Positions 39,539 through 48,816 of a stretch of DNA of 64,000 nt are shown here, one piece after another; positions within the stretch are counted from its first letter, which is position 1; each line of letters opens with the position of its first letter. Source of the stretch: Crossiella sp. SN42 (GTDB lineage Bacteria; Actinomycetota; Actinomycetes; Mycobacteriales; Pseudonocardiaceae); NCBI RefSeq assembly GCF_023897065.1, contig NZ_JAMHIV010000015.1, forward strand, positions 124,001 to 188,000. Reading direction: 5' to 3'. The notes under the pieces are model-generated. The model had not been told where the DNA came from, searched no databases, and saw only the letters and a program-made list of their open reading frames with translations. Made by a program: the position numbers and the translations under genes.

Positions 39539-40252
39539 ATGGCGACCCAGCAGTTGACGCTGACCGCGCCCAGCGGGCGCCGGGTGAGCGTCACGCTGCC
39601 CGCGCACACCCCGGTGTCCAGCGTGGCCGCCGGTGTCCGGTTCGCCGGTGGTGTGCACGGCACCGGCTTCCAGATCGGGTCGCGCGGCTACCACGAGTTC
39701 GCGGTCACCCAGGTCGCGCCGATGCGGCAGCGGGAGCGGTTCCTGGTGCACGGCAGGGAGGTCGTGGTCGCCGAGGCCACCGACGGGCAGTCCTCGCTGG
39801 CCACCCTGTTCGGGGTCTACCACGAGCTGATGACCGTCTACTCCGGACCCGCGCCGCACCGGGACGCGGTGTTCGCGCTGTTCAACTCGTTGCGGGTGCA
39901 GGACACCGTGGCCGGGATGGTGGTGCGGCCGCGGTCGGCGACCATGCTGGAGCTGATGAGCGAGCAGCTCGTCCTGGCCGTCCGGGACCACGGTTCGCTG
40001 TCCATTCCCGGTCCGCGCCAGGCCGCCGCGCTCACCCCGCGCTTCGCCGGGGCGCGCACCCGGCACGGCGAGGTGTGGAAAACTCCTTATCCTGGCGCGG
40101 AAGGGTCCTCGCGGGCCAGCGAGCACGCGTTTGTGCTGGGCTGCCCGGCAGGCACCGCCGAGGTGCACCTGTGCGACACCGGCGCGACCACCGAACGGCA
40201 ACGGCTGGACTGGCTGAACGAGATCAACGTGGTCTGGCACAAGGCGAACTGA
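39539..40252 (+). CDS. Unknown soluble protein, first gene of Mau-like operon
   Basis: A 237-aa protein without signal peptide or membrane segment. I do not recognise a family. Visible features are an N-terminal beta-rich part with GGVHGTGFQIGSRGYHEFAV, a helical middle, and a C-terminal part with two Cys (FVLGCPAGTAEVHLCDTG). GAAAGG-type ribosome-binding sequence precedes ATG 39539. Eight bases separate it from the thioredoxin-fold gene, so it is very likely part of that operon. It may be a cytosolic partner or chaperone of the exported protein (inference only). Confidence 0.6.
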   Translation: MATQQLTLTAPSGRRVSVTLPAHTPVSSVAAGVRFAGGVHGTGFQIGSRGYHEFAVTQVAPMRQRERFLVHGREVVVAEATDGQSSLATLFGVYHELMTVYSGPAPHRDAVFALFNSLRVQDTVAGMVVRPRSATMLELMSEQLVLAVRDHGSLSIPGPRQAAALTPRFAGARTRHGEVWKTPYPGAEGSSRASEHAFVLGCPAGTAEVHLCDTGATTERQRLDWLNEINVVWHKAN

Positions 40253-40259
40253 GACGGAT

Positions 40260-40760
40260 ATGTCACCGGAAATGGCCTTCAACATCATCACCTGGGTGGC
40301 GATCCTGGTGCTGTTCCTCGGACTCGCCGCGGTGCTGCGGGAGATCCGCCTGCTGCGCAACGAGGTCCGGCGCAGCCCGGAGGCCTTCGCGGCCGCCCCG
40401 CCGGAGCTGCTGCTCGGCGCCCGGTTCGCCGGGCGGGGGCGGCGGATCGTGCTGGCCGCCGACTCCGGCTGCCCGCTCTGCCACGCCGTGCTGGACCGGC
40501 TGCTGGCCGTGGCGCCCGGCTCGGTGCTGCTGACGCACGAGCCGGAAGCGTTGTGGGCCAAGGTGTCCGGCCAGCTGGAGGTGGTCAGCGACGCCGAGGT
40601 GTGGCGCGCGGTCTCGCACCTGTCGCCGCCGGTGCTGATGCTGGTGGACGGTGCGGGCCGGGCCGAGCGGGTGCACCTGCCGGTGCGGGTGGCCGAGGTG
40701 GACACGGTGCTGGCCGAGTGGCAGCGGATCGTGGTGCGGGGGCACGCCGATGCCGCTTGA
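40260..40760 (+). CDS. Membrane-anchored thioredoxin-fold protein, MauD-like
   Basis: A 166-aa protein with one N-terminal helix (FNIITWVAILVLFLGLAAVL) and an exported thioredoxin-like domain whose active site reads SGCPLCHAVL (CPLC). PPVLMLVDGAGRA further on matches the cis-Pro region. This layout resembles MauD. It should oxidise or isomerise disulfides of an exported client, with the MauE-type protein as electron partner. Its last 11 bases overlap the Tat-protein gene. Confidence 0.78.
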   Translation: MSPEMAFNIITWVAILVLFLGLAAVLREIRLLRNEVRRSPEAFAAAPPELLLGARFAGRGRRIVLAADSGCPLCHAVLDRLLAVAPGSVLLTHEPEALWAKVSGQLEVVSDAEVWRAVSHLSPPVLMLVDGAGRAERVHLPVRVAEVDTVLAEWQRIVVRGHADAA

Positions 40761-41310
40761 CTTCACCGACATCCCGGACACCGACCAGGTCCCCGTGGAC
40801 GCGCGGCCGACCACCGCGTTGCGCGAGCTGGACTTCACCGGCAGCCGCCGCACCCTGTTCAAGGCCCTCGCGCTGGGCGCGGTCACGGTGGGCGCGAGCG
40901 CGCTGAACCTGTTCGGCGCGCGCCCGGCCGGCGCGGAGCCCGGTCCGTACGCCCTGTCCGGCTGGGACCGCAACGACTGCAAGGACGCCTACCCCAACGG
41001 CTACGCCGAGGTGGGCGACACCACCGGCGCGTACGTCAACACCTACGCGGCCTGCCTGTCCGGCACCTGGCGCGGCTCGGTGTACTGCGAGAACGGCTGG
41101 CACAAGTACGGGACCTATGAACACGGACCGGTGCAGAGCCAGCACGTGCCGATCTCCACCTCCTGCGGCACCTCCACCACCAAGAACGCGTGGAAGTGGA
41201 CCACCCCGGACGGCAAGGTGTGGCGCTGTTCTGACGGCTACTCCACGTTCTGGGGTCCTGGCCACAGTGGACAGACGTACCTGACGATCTGCCGGGCCCC
41301 CGTGCTGTGA
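40750..41310 (+). CDS. Tat-exported six-cysteine protein, MADH light-chain-like in context
   Basis: A 186-aa protein. Residues 1-65 are a long Tat leader (SRRTLFKALALGAVTVGASAL, then ARPAGAEP). The mature part of about 120 residues has six Cys (NDCKD, AACLS, VYCEN, TSCGT, WRCSD, TICRA) and many Trp/Tyr. It looks like a compact three-disulfide domain. Long Tat leader, Cys-rich small domain, and MauE/MauD neighbours recall the methylamine dehydrogenase light chain, but that protein has twelve Cys and a heavy-chain partner, and neither is seen. Function unknown. Confidence 0.72.
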   Translation: MPLDFTDIPDTDQVPVDARPTTALRELDFTGSRRTLFKALALGAVTVGASALNLFGARPAGAEPGPYALSGWDRNDCKDAYPNGYAEVGDTTGAYVNTYAACLSGTWRGSVYCENGWHKYGTYEHGPVQSQHVPISTSCGTSTTKNAWKWTTPDGKVWRCSDGYSTFWGPGHSGQTYLTICRAPVL

Positions 41311-41447
41311 CCAGGCTGCACTGGCATCCGCTGGCCGGAGCCGCCGTGGTGCTCGCGCTCGCCGCCGCCGCGACGGGTTTGCCCGTGCCGGCCGGGTGGC
41401 TGGCGATGGGCGCGGCCTCGGGGTTCGCCACCAGCGGCTCCACCTGA
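41307..41447 (+). CDS. 46-aa membrane peptide ending SGFATSGST
   Basis: Small gene with a GTG start overlapping the preceding stop by four bases (GTGA). The product has one hydrophobic helix (about residues 9-35) and a polar tail SGFATSGST, then TGA. Codon usage matches neighbours. The next gene continues in the same frame after the TGA, so this could instead be the start of one longer protein if the TGA is decoded as selenocysteine (see findings). Simplest reading: a separate small subunit of the operon. Confidence 0.6.
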   Translation: MTRLHWHPLAGAAVVLALAAAATGLPVPAGWLAMGAASGFATSGST

Positions 41448-41465
41448 AGCCGGAACTCGGCCCTG

Positions 41466-42047
41466 GTGCTGAGCTCGCCGGTCTGGCGAGGCACTCCGGC
41501 GGTGGCCTTCTGCCTGGGACTGCTGGGCGGCGGCCTGGTCACCGCGACCGTACTGGTGGTCCTCGGCTCGCTGCTGCGCGCCCCGCTGCCCGCGCCGGTG
41601 CCCTGGCTGCTGGTCGGGCTGATGCTCATCGTGGTGCTGGGCAAGGAGATCGGCTGGCTGCGGATCCGGCTGCCGGAGAACCGGCGGCTGGTGCCGGAGA
41701 CGGTGTTCCGGCTGGGGCGGCACGCCGGGCCGTTCCAGTTCGGGCTGGAGATGGGCACCGGGGCGCGCACCTACCTGCCCAGCGGGCTGCCGTACGTGGC
41801 CGCGGTCGCGGTGCTGTTCCTGGCCTCCGTCCCGGCCGCGCTGTGCGCCGGGCTGGGTTTTGGCCTGGGGCGGGCGCTGATGACCACGGCGAACCTGCGC
41901 TTCGGCGAGAGCGGGGCGTGGGACGCGGCGTGGACCCGCCACCGCCGCGTCCTCGCCCTGTTGGTGGGGCTCGCGTTCCTGTTGGCGCTGCTGGTGTTGC
42001 TGCTCAGTGATCCGACAGTCCGTATGCCCGGTGCACGGTCTGGCTGA
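41466..42047 (+). CDS. Polytopic membrane protein, last gene of Mau-like operon
   Basis: A 193-aa protein with about five hydrophobic segments. A central loop reads LPENRRLVPETVFRLGRHAGP, followed by FQFGLEMGTGARTYLPSGLPY and later FGLGRALMTTANL. I do not recognise a named family; the general look is of CcdA/LysE-type transporters. GTG 41466 has only a weak GGAA upstream, and the frame continues upstream to a TGA at 41445 in line with the preceding small gene. It overlaps the convergent subtilase gene by 44 bases. Confidence 0.65.
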   Translation: MLSSPVWRGTPAVAFCLGLLGGGLVTATVLVVLGSLLRAPLPAPVPWLLVGLMLIVVLGKEIGWLRIRLPENRRLVPETVFRLGRHAGPFQFGLEMGTGARTYLPSGLPYVAAVAVLFLASVPAALCAGLGFGLGRALMTTANLRFGESGAWDAAWTRHRRVLALLVGLAFLLALLVLLLSDPTVRMPGARSG

Positions 42048-45000
42048 CCGAGTTGCCGTCGGCGTCGGCCGCGGTGAGCCGGAGCGCGGCGAAACCGTTG
42101 CCGCGCGGGTGGTTCAGCAGCGTGTAGCCGTTGGCGCCGAAGCGCAGCACCGGGCTGCGGGTCCAGCTCTGGCCCTCGTCGTAGGAGACCTCGGCGGTCA
42201 GCGCGGTGATCGGGGCGGTGGGTGCGCCCGGCTGGTGGTGCGCGGATAGGTTCAGCAGGTAGGGCGCTCCGGCGCGGGCGCGGTTGTGCTCGTCGACCTG
42301 GCCGGTGGCGCGGATGGCCAGCACCGGCAACGGTTTCCCGTCGCCCGCGTCGCGGAAGGTCCAGCTGACCTCGGCGCGGCTGCCCAGGTCGGACCAGGGC
42401 ACAGCGCGGGTGGCGCTGGCGTGCACGGTGTAGCGACCGCCGGTGGTCGGCACGGTGAACACGCCGGAGCCTGGGGTGTCGGCCGCGCCGATTTGCTGGC
42501 CGTCGCGGGAGAGCGTGGTGCGGCCGGTCATGCCGACCGGCGGTGGCTCGGTGACCAGCGCGGGATCGTTGCCGGACAACAGCGGCACGCCGAACTGGAG
42601 GGTCTCGCCGGTGCGGTGCGCGCCCCAGCCGCGTTCCGGGTCGCCGAAGGCCGGGCCGAGCGGGGCGCGGTTCCAGGCGGTGGCGGACCGGCCGGGGCGC
42701 AGGGTGCGCACGGACCAGTGCAGTTCGGCGTCGGACTCATCCGGCGGGCGGAGCACCAGGAGCTGCTGCCAGGTGACGTCGGGGTGCGCGGTGAAGTACT
42801 CCACCCGCTGGGCGGGCAGGGCGAGCGGGTAGGAGATCAGCATGCCGTTGGTGGTGCCGGGCACCGGCAGCCGGGCGTAGTCGGCGCGCAGGCCGGTGGC
42901 CGGGTGACCCTGGTCGTGGTAGCGACTGTCCACTGTGGCCAGTTCGTGGTCCCGGACGCGGCGGTCCAGGGTGGCCGGGATGCGGCCGCGTTCCAGGAAG
43001 GCCAGGTGGTAGAGGTAGGGGACCGGGCCGGTGGCCGGGTGCGCCGGGCCGAGGGTGGCGCGCTGGAAGTAGGCGTAGGTGTGGTCGGTGACCTGGCCGG
43101 GGGTGGCGACGGCGAAGAGCTGCTGACCGAGGCCGGAGGTCCAGGACAGGGTGGAGGTGCGCACGCCGGACTTCTCGCCGGAGACCAGGCCGAACTCGCC
43201 GTACTGGTGCCGCGCGCCGGGCCGGTCCACGGTGGCGCGGACCGGTTTCGCGGTGGTCGCGTCCAGGGTCAGCTCGGTGTCGCGGGTCAGGCTGAGTCCG
43301 GTGCGGGACAACAGGGTCACCACGGTGGACTGCTCGGCCAGGTCGAGGGCGTTGATGTCGTAGCGGCCCTTGGGCAGCCGGAGGACCGCGGTGCCGGCGG
43401 CGTTGAAGCGGGGTCCGGTGGCCGCGCCGGTGCTGGTGTCCACGGCCTGGGCGAGGGCGGCGCTGAACTTGCCGCCACGGCTGCGGATCTTCAAGGTCAG
43501 CTGGTAGCTCTCCGGCTCCAGGACCGCGCCGAGGGCGGTGCGCACGGAGATACCTGGCGCGGTGGCGGTGAGCCGGATGCCCTGCGGCCCGGCCGTTCCG
43601 GTGGAACGGGCGGTGACCGCGACCTCGGCACTGCCCCCGGCGGGCACGGTGACCTGGTTGGCGGACAAGGCAAAGGCCGGGTTCTGGTCCAGGGCCAGGT
43701 TCAGCGTGACCGGGGCCGGTCCGTCGTTGTGGTAGCGGACGGTCTTGGTGGCGGACTGCCGGTAGGGTAAGAACCCGAAGCTGACACTGCCGCTGTCGCG
43801 CACGGACTGGCTGATCGCGCGGGCCACGTCCACCCGCCCCGCGCCCTGGTCGAAGACGCCGGCGGTCGGGGTGGCCGAGCTCATCAGCTGCGGCTTGAGC
43901 CGATCTACTGTCCACTGTGGATTCTGTTGCAGCAGCAGGGCGGCCGCGCCGGTGACGTGCGGGGCGGCCATCGAGGTGCCGCTGGCCCTGCTGTGCCGCT
44001 GGTCCACCGGGTCGGCGTCGCCGGTGGGGGTGCCGGGCACGCGGGCGGAGACGATGCCGCTGCCGGGCGCGGCGAGGTCGGGTTTGACCGCGTGGTCACC
44101 CAGGCGCGGGCCGTGGCTGGTGAACGGGCTGGGCGTGTCCTCGGCGGTGACGCTGCCGACGGCGAGTGCGGCGTCGGCCGAGGCGGGTGCGGTGACCCCG
44201 GCCAGCGGGTCCGGCGGGTCGATGCTGCGGTCGTTGCCCGCGGAGACCACGAACAGCGTGCCGTGCTTGGCGCTCAACGTGTTCAGCGCGGTGGACACCG
44301 GGTCGGCGCCGTCGGTGGTGTCGCCGCCGAGGCTGAGGTTGACCACCTTGGCGCGCGGCGCGATCCACTCCAGCCCGGCGATGACCATCGAGTCCGGGCA
44401 GCCGAAGGCCACGCACACCTTGCCGCTGACCAGCTTCACATCCGGGGCGACCCCGCGGTACTCGCGGCCGGCCGAGGCGATGATGCCGGCCACGTGCGTG
44501 CCGTGCCCGAGGTCGTCGCCGCCCTGCGGCAGGGTGCCGGTGAAGTCCTGCTGGACCAGCAGTTTCCCGGCCAGGTCGGGGTGGCCGCCGTCGATGCCGG
44601 AGTCCAGCACGCCGACGGTGACCCCGCTGCCGGTGAGCCCGCTCTGCCAGGCGGCGGCCGTGCCGATCTGCGGCACGCTGGTGGCCAGGGTGGGTTGGGC
44701 GGTCCCGTCCAGCCACACCTTGCCGAGTCCGGCCGGGCGGGTGCGCACCCAGTCCCAGAACTCGGCGCCCTTGGCGCGCACGGCCGCGCCGTTGATCGCG
44801 GGCAGCGCGCGGACCGTGCGGCCGCCGACCACCCCGGCGGCGCGGGCGCCGGTGTAGGTCAGGATGACCGGGGTGTCCCCGGCGGGCTGCCGGGCCAGGG
44901 TGGTGACGTCGAACAGGCGCGGGTCCAGGCGGCCCTCGGCCAGCAGCGGCACCGCGTCCGCGGGCACCACCCGGTGGTGGACGCCGTCCTTGCCGGTGGT

Positions 45001-45264
45001 GGTCTCGCGCAGGAAGCCGAGTTTCTCCCGGCCGGGCGCGGGTTCCACCAGCAGGGTGACCGTGCGGTCGGGGGCGGTGGCCAGGCGCACCCGGTCGCCG
45101 GTGACCAGGGTCACGGTCCGATTGTCCTTTGTGGCAGCCGGAATGGCCGGGGCAGGGTTGGCCGCGGCCGGTTCTCCTACCGGCAGCAGGGCGGCTACCA
45201 GGACCAGCGCAGCCATTCGGACGAAGTGGACACCACCTGATTGGCGGTCGGCATTCCGGGACAC
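42004..45264 (-). CDS. Secreted S8-family (subtilisin-like) serine protease
   Basis: A large subtilase of about 1,086 aa. After a signal peptide (MAALVLVAALLPVGEPAAA) and a propeptide of about 180 residues come the catalytic Asp (VLDSGIDGGHPDL), His (GHGTHVAG) and Ser (GTSMAAPHV), intact at about residues 221, 254 and 431. The long C-terminal part contains beta-sandwich domains of unknown role. It is exported and should degrade extracellular protein. Start uncertain: GTG 45264 is used; ATG 45216 would give a shorter leader. No clear ribosome-binding site precedes either. Confidence 0.9.
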   Translation of the reverse strand: MSRNADRQSGGVHFVRMAALVLVAALLPVGEPAAANPAPAIPAATKDNRTVTLVTGDRVRLATAPDRTVTLLVEPAPGREKLGFLRETTTGKDGVHHRVVPADAVPLLAEGRLDPRLFDVTTLARQPAGDTPVILTYTGARAAGVVGGRTVRALPAINGAAVRAKGAEFWDWVRTRPAGLGKVWLDGTAQPTLATSVPQIGTAAAWQSGLTGSGVTVGVLDSGIDGGHPDLAGKLLVQQDFTGTLPQGGDDLGHGTHVAGIIASAGREYRGVAPDVKLVSGKVCVAFGCPDSMVIAGLEWIAPRAKVVNLSLGGDTTDGADPVSTALNTLSAKHGTLFVVSAGNDRSIDPPDPLAGVTAPASADAALAVGSVTAEDTPSPFTSHGPRLGDHAVKPDLAAPGSGIVSARVPGTPTGDADPVDQRHSRASGTSMAAPHVTGAAALLLQQNPQWTVDRLKPQLMSSATPTAGVFDQGAGRVDVARAISQSVRDSGSVSFGFLPYRQSATKTVRYHNDGPAPVTLNLALDQNPAFALSANQVTVPAGGSAEVAVTARSTGTAGPQGIRLTATAPGISVRTALGAVLEPESYQLTLKIRSRGGKFSAALAQAVDTSTGAATGPRFNAAGTAVLRLPKGRYDINALDLAEQSTVVTLLSRTGLSLTRDTELTLDATTAKPVRATVDRPGARHQYGEFGLVSGEKSGVRTSTLSWTSGLGQQLFAVATPGQVTDHTYAYFQRATLGPAHPATGPVPYLYHLAFLERGRIPATLDRRVRDHELATVDSRYHDQGHPATGLRADYARLPVPGTTNGMLISYPLALPAQRVEYFTAHPDVTWQQLLVLRPPDESDAELHWSVRTLRPGRSATAWNRAPLGPAFGDPERGWGAHRTGETLQFGVPLLSGNDPALVTEPPPVGMTGRTTLSRDGQQIGAADTPGSGVFTVPTTGGRYTVHASATRAVPWSDLGSRAEVSWTFRDAGDGKPLPVLAIRATGQVDEHNRARAGAPYLLNLSAHHQPGAPTAPITALTAEVSYDEGQSWTRSPVLRFGANGYTLLNHPRGNGFAALRLTAADADGNSVSQTVHRAYGLSDH

Positions 45265-45337
45265 CGCCGGAGTATCACCGGGTTGGCGCAATGGGTGTAG
45301 CCGCCAGGCAGGTGACGGCCTCACCCGGTTGGCGGGT

Positions 45338-46933
45338 TCAGCCCAGATCGCGCCGCCGCAGCCCGAGCACACCGGTTCCGGCCAGCGCCAACGTCACCGC
45401 GGTCAGCGCCAGCAGCGGCAGTGTGGTGAACTCGCCGCCGGAAAGCACCTTGGGTATGTGGTGGAACGGCACGATCTGGTTGGCCAGCCAGTAGTCCACG
45501 CCGAGCACCGGGCCGAGCTGTTCGCCGAGCAGGTTGCACAGCAGCCACACCGACCAGGAGATCGCCGCGGCGGCCCTGGGCAGGAACCCGAAGGCGAGCA
45601 CCGCGACCGCGCCGATCGTCCAGGCCGCCGGGACCTGCACCAGCGCGCCCAGCAGCACCCGGCCGAGCTGAGTCGAGTCCGAAGTGGACAGTGCGTGCAC
45701 GGCGCCCGCGGCCAGGCCGCCCGCGCCCAGCATCACTGCGGTGCCCAGCAGCGCGAAGGCGAGGTGGCTGAGCGCCCAGCGGGTCCGGCCGACGGTGGTG
45801 GACAGGGTCAGCTCGGCCCGGCCGTCGGCCTCCTCGGCGCGCAGGCGCAGTGCCACCAGCATCGGGTACAGCGCGGCCACGCCGCCGAGGCTGAGCAGGA
45901 CCAGCCACAGGTAGGTGTCGGCGATCCCGGCCTCCGGACTGGCGGCGTACCGGCGGAAGAACTCCTGGATGGCCGGGCCGCCGCGACCGGCGATCTCCGG
46001 CATGCCCGTGGCCACCGTCGCGGTGGCCGCCCCGGCGACCGCGAACCCGGCGGTCCAGCCGAGCAGCTGCCCACGGTGCAGCCGCCAGGCCAGGCCGAAG
46101 GCCGACCGCAGCCGCATGGCGGTCGCGGGTCCGGGCCGGGTGGGCAGCACGCCGGCGCCGTGGTCGCGGCGCGCCACCAGCAGGACGGCCAGCGCGGTCA
46201 GCGACACCGTGGCCAGCAACGGAAGCAGCAGCACCGCCCAGCGCGGGTCGCCGGTGGGTTCGAGCAAGTGACTCCAGCCGGTGGGGCTGAGCCAGCGCAG
46301 CCAGAGCAGGCCGCTGCCGTCGGCCAGGAAGCGCAGCAGGTAGGCCAGGCCGAAGCCGGTGGCGGCCAGCGCGGTGGCGGTGCGGGCGCGCGGGGTCAGC
46401 TGCGCGGTGACCGCGGCCAGCGCGCCGAACACCAGGCCGGGCGCGGCCACCGCGAGCCCGAGGGCGAGCGCGTTGACGGCGGGGAATCCCATGGCGGGCA
46501 AGCCGATCGCGACCAGCGTGCCGGCGCCGAGGGCGGCGATCCAGGTGAGCAGCAGGGCGGCGGCGAGCCCGGCGTGGCGGCCGATCGCGCCCGCGCCCAG
46601 CAGTTCGGCGCGGCCGGACTCCTCCTCGGCGCGGGTGTGCCGCACGGTGATCAGCACGGCCATCAGCGAGACCAGCGCGTAGGCGATGTCGCCGATCTTC
46701 CAGGCGGTCAGCGCGGGCAGCCCGGCGCCGTGCACCTGGCCGGTGAAGGCGCTCAGCGCGGTGTTGCCGGTGACCTCGGCCAGGAACGCCTGCCGCAGCT
46801 CGGCGGTGGGGAACAGGCGCGCGTACTGGGCGGCGGTGCCCAGCACCAGCAGCGTGACCAGGCCGACCCAGGCGGGCAGCAGCAGCCGGTCGCGGCGCAG
46901 GAACAGGCGGAACAGCAACCCGGCGCCGGTCAT
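45338..46933 (-). CDS. ABC-2-type exporter permease
   Basis: A 531-aa integral membrane protein with about twelve helices in two similar halves. Each half has an EE...GRAELL/T loop ([19 protein letters not shown] and [19 protein letters not shown]), typical of actinomycete drug or polyketide exporters. It pairs with the ATP-binding protein next to it, whose stop overlaps its start by four bases (ATGA). Substrate unknown; antibiotic or lipid export is plausible. Confidence 0.88.
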   Translation of the reverse strand: MTGAGLLFRLFLRRDRLLLPAWVGLVTLLVLGTAAQYARLFPTAELRQAFLAEVTGNTALSAFTGQVHGAGLPALTAWKIGDIAYALVSLMAVLITVRHTRAEEESGRAELLGAGAIGRHAGLAAALLLTWIAALGAGTLVAIGLPAMGFPAVNALALGLAVAAPGLVFGALAAVTAQLTPRARTATALAATGFGLAYLLRFLADGSGLLWLRWLSPTGWSHLLEPTGDPRWAVLLLPLLATVSLTALAVLLVARRDHGAGVLPTRPGPATAMRLRSAFGLAWRLHRGQLLGWTAGFAVAGAATATVATGMPEIAGRGGPAIQEFFRRYAASPEAGIADTYLWLVLLSLGGVAALYPMLVALRLRAEEADGRAELTLSTTVGRTRWALSHLAFALLGTAVMLGAGGLAAGAVHALSTSDSTQLGRVLLGALVQVPAAWTIGAVAVLAFGFLPRAAAAISWSVWLLCNLLGEQLGPVLGVDYWLANQIVPFHHIPKVLSGGEFTTLPLLALTAVTLALAGTGVLGLRRRDLG

Positions 46934-47808
46934 CGGCTCGCCTCGTAGTGCCGGCGGAACAGCTCCTCCAGGGTCGGCGGATGGCTGGCCAGCGAGCTGA
47001 TCCCGGCCCCGGACAAGGCTTTCAGCACCGGCGCGAGCTGCTCGGGCTCAACCTGGCAGCGCACCCGGTTGCCGTCCACGGCCAGCTCGTGCACCCCGGT
47101 CAGCGCGGGCACCGGCCCGGTCAGCTCGGCGGTGATCGAGGTGCGGGTGAGGTGCCGCAGCTCGGCCAGCGTGCCGGTCTCCACGGTGCGCCCGGCGCGG
47201 ATGATGCTGACCCGGTCGCACAGCGCCTCCACCTCGGAGAGGATGTGGCTGGACAACAGGATCGTGCGCCCCCGGTCGCGCTCCTCGGCCACGCACTGCT
47301 GGAACACCGCCTCCATCAACGGGTCCAGCCCCGAGGTCGGCTCGTCCAGGATGAGCAGTTCCACGTCGGCGGCGAACGCGGCGACCAGCGCGACCTTCTG
47401 CCGGTTGCCCTTGGAGTAGGCGCGCCCGCGCACCCGGGGGTCCAGCTCGAACCGGGCCAGCAGCTCGGCCCGGCGCGCGGGGTCCAGACCACCGCGCAGC
47501 CTGCCGAGCAGGTCGATCGCCTCGCCGCCGGTGAGGCCGGGCCACAGGTTCACATCGCCCGGCACGTAGGCCAGCCGCCGGTGCAGCGTGGTCGCCTCCC
47601 GCCACGGATCGCCGCCGAGCAGCCGGGCCCGCCCCGCGTCGGCGCGGATCAGCCCGAGCAGCACCCGGATGGCCGTCGACTTGCCCGCCCCGTTCGGCCC
47701 GAGAAAGCCGTGCACCTCCCCCGCCGCCACAGCGAGGTCAAGCCCGTCAAGGGCGCGGGTCCGGCCATAGCTCTTGACCAGGCCGGACACCTCGATCACT
47801 GGAGTCAC
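46930..47808 (-). CDS. ABC transporter ATP-binding protein
   Basis: A 292-aa nucleotide-binding subunit of DrrA type. It has Walker [10 protein letters not shown], a signature-like [15 protein letters not shown] (degenerate LSGGQ), Walker [14 protein letters not shown], and the H-loop SSHILSEVE. It energises the downstream-encoded permease. GTG 47808 is used; GTG 47799 is an alternative. The upstream region has TTCA-8-TGAA dyad symmetry at about 47830-47845, a possible operator. Confidence 0.92.
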   Translation of the reverse strand: MTPVIEVSGLVKSYGRTRALDGLDLAVAAGEVHGFLGPNGAGKSTAIRVLLGLIRADAGRARLLGGDPWREATTLHRRLAYVPGDVNLWPGLTGGEAIDLLGRLRGGLDPARRAELLARFELDPRVRGRAYSKGNRQKVALVAAFAADVELLILDEPTSGLDPLMEAVFQQCVAEERDRGRTILLSSHILSEVEALCDRVSIIRAGRTVETGTLAELRHLTRTSITAELTGPVPALTGVHELAVDGNRVRCQVEPEQLAPVLKALSGAGISSLASHPPTLEELFRRHYEASR

Positions 47809-47986
47809 ACCGATGAATCTACAGAGATTTCATAAACTTGTGAACGTACGAAACGCGTAAAGACGCGGAGATCACCCCACGGTGATGTGCTCCAGCACGT
47901 CCTCCGTCGCCGATCTGGACCCACGGAGGTATGGCACAGACTGCATTCGCAGGTGTTTGCCCGATCAAGCCACCTACTGTGGTGAC

Positions 47987-48688
47987 ATGAAGCGCAGGGA
48001 ACGCGGCGGGTTCTGGGTCGGACTGACCGCCACCATCTTGTACCCGGTGACCTGGCTGCTGGCCCGGCGCCGCACCGCGGGCGGCACGATCCCCGCCGAA
48101 GGCCCGGCACTGCTGATCATGAACCACCCCTCGCACCTGGACCCGGTGCTGGACGCGGTGTTCGTGCACCAGCAGCGGCGGGTGCCGCGGTTCTTCGCCA
48201 AGCACAGCCTGTGGCGGGTGCTGGTGGTGGGCAGCGTGTTCCGGGCCACCGGCCAGATCCCGGTCTACCGCGGCACCTCCGCCGCCGGGGACAGCCTGCG
48301 CGCCGGGGACACCGCCCTGGAGGAGGGCAAGGTCGTGGTGATCTACCCGGAGGGCACGCTCACCCACGACGAGGACGGCTGGCCGGTGCTCGGCCGCACC
48401 GGCGCGGCCCGGCTCGCGCTGGCGCACGACGTGCCGATCATCCCGGTCGTGCGCTGGGGCACCAAGGCCATCCTGGACGCCCCGCGCAAGCGGTTCCGCC
48501 CGTTGCCGCGCAAGACGGTGGACTTCCTGATCGGCGAGCCCCTCGACCTGTCCGCCTTCCGCTCCCGGCCGGTGGACCGCGAACTGCTGCAGGAGGTCAC
48601 CGACCTGATCCTGCTGCGGCTCCAGGAACTGCTGGGCACCCTGCGCGGCGAGACCCCGCCGGGCCTGCGGCCGGGGCAGGCGGCCTGA
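47987..48688 (+). CDS. 1-acyl-sn-glycerol-3-phosphate acyltransferase-like protein
   Basis: A 233-aa acyltransferase of the PlsC family that adds an acyl chain to lysophosphatidate or a related acceptor. Block I is NHPSHLDP (HX4D form), block III YPEGTLT, and IIPVVRWG forms block IV. One hydrophobic segment near the N-terminus suggests membrane attachment. ATG 47987 is the first plausible start, with a divergent ABC gene upstream. Confidence 0.9.
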   Translation: MKRRERGGFWVGLTATILYPVTWLLARRRTAGGTIPAEGPALLIMNHPSHLDPVLDAVFVHQQRRVPRFFAKHSLWRVLVVGSVFRATGQIPVYRGTSAAGDSLRAGDTALEEGKVVVIYPEGTLTHDEDGWPVLGRTGAARLALAHDVPIIPVVRWGTKAILDAPRKRFRPLPRKTVDFLIGEPLDLSAFRSRPVDRELLQEVTDLILLRLQELLGTLRGETPPGLRPGQAA

Positions 48689-48816
48689 CCGCGGAAAGTT
48701 CCGGGTTCCCTTAAGGGCAGGGTGATCCTCTCCAGCGCCGGGGTTTCGGTATACCTGGAAGCGGGCGGTGTTCGTCGCAGGGGGCGACGGGAGTCACCGC
48801 CCATGGGGGAAACACC

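Noticed and set aside
40750-41310. Naming the Tat protein as methylamine dehydrogenase light chain (mauA)
   Set aside because: It has six Cys where twelve are expected, no heavy chain mauB is present, and the TTQ tryptophans cannot be identified. Only the context is Mau-like.
47826-47870. TetR-type operator in front of the ABC transporter
   Set aside because: TTCA-8-TGAA symmetry is weak and no regulator gene adjoins; mentioned with the gene but not listed as a site.
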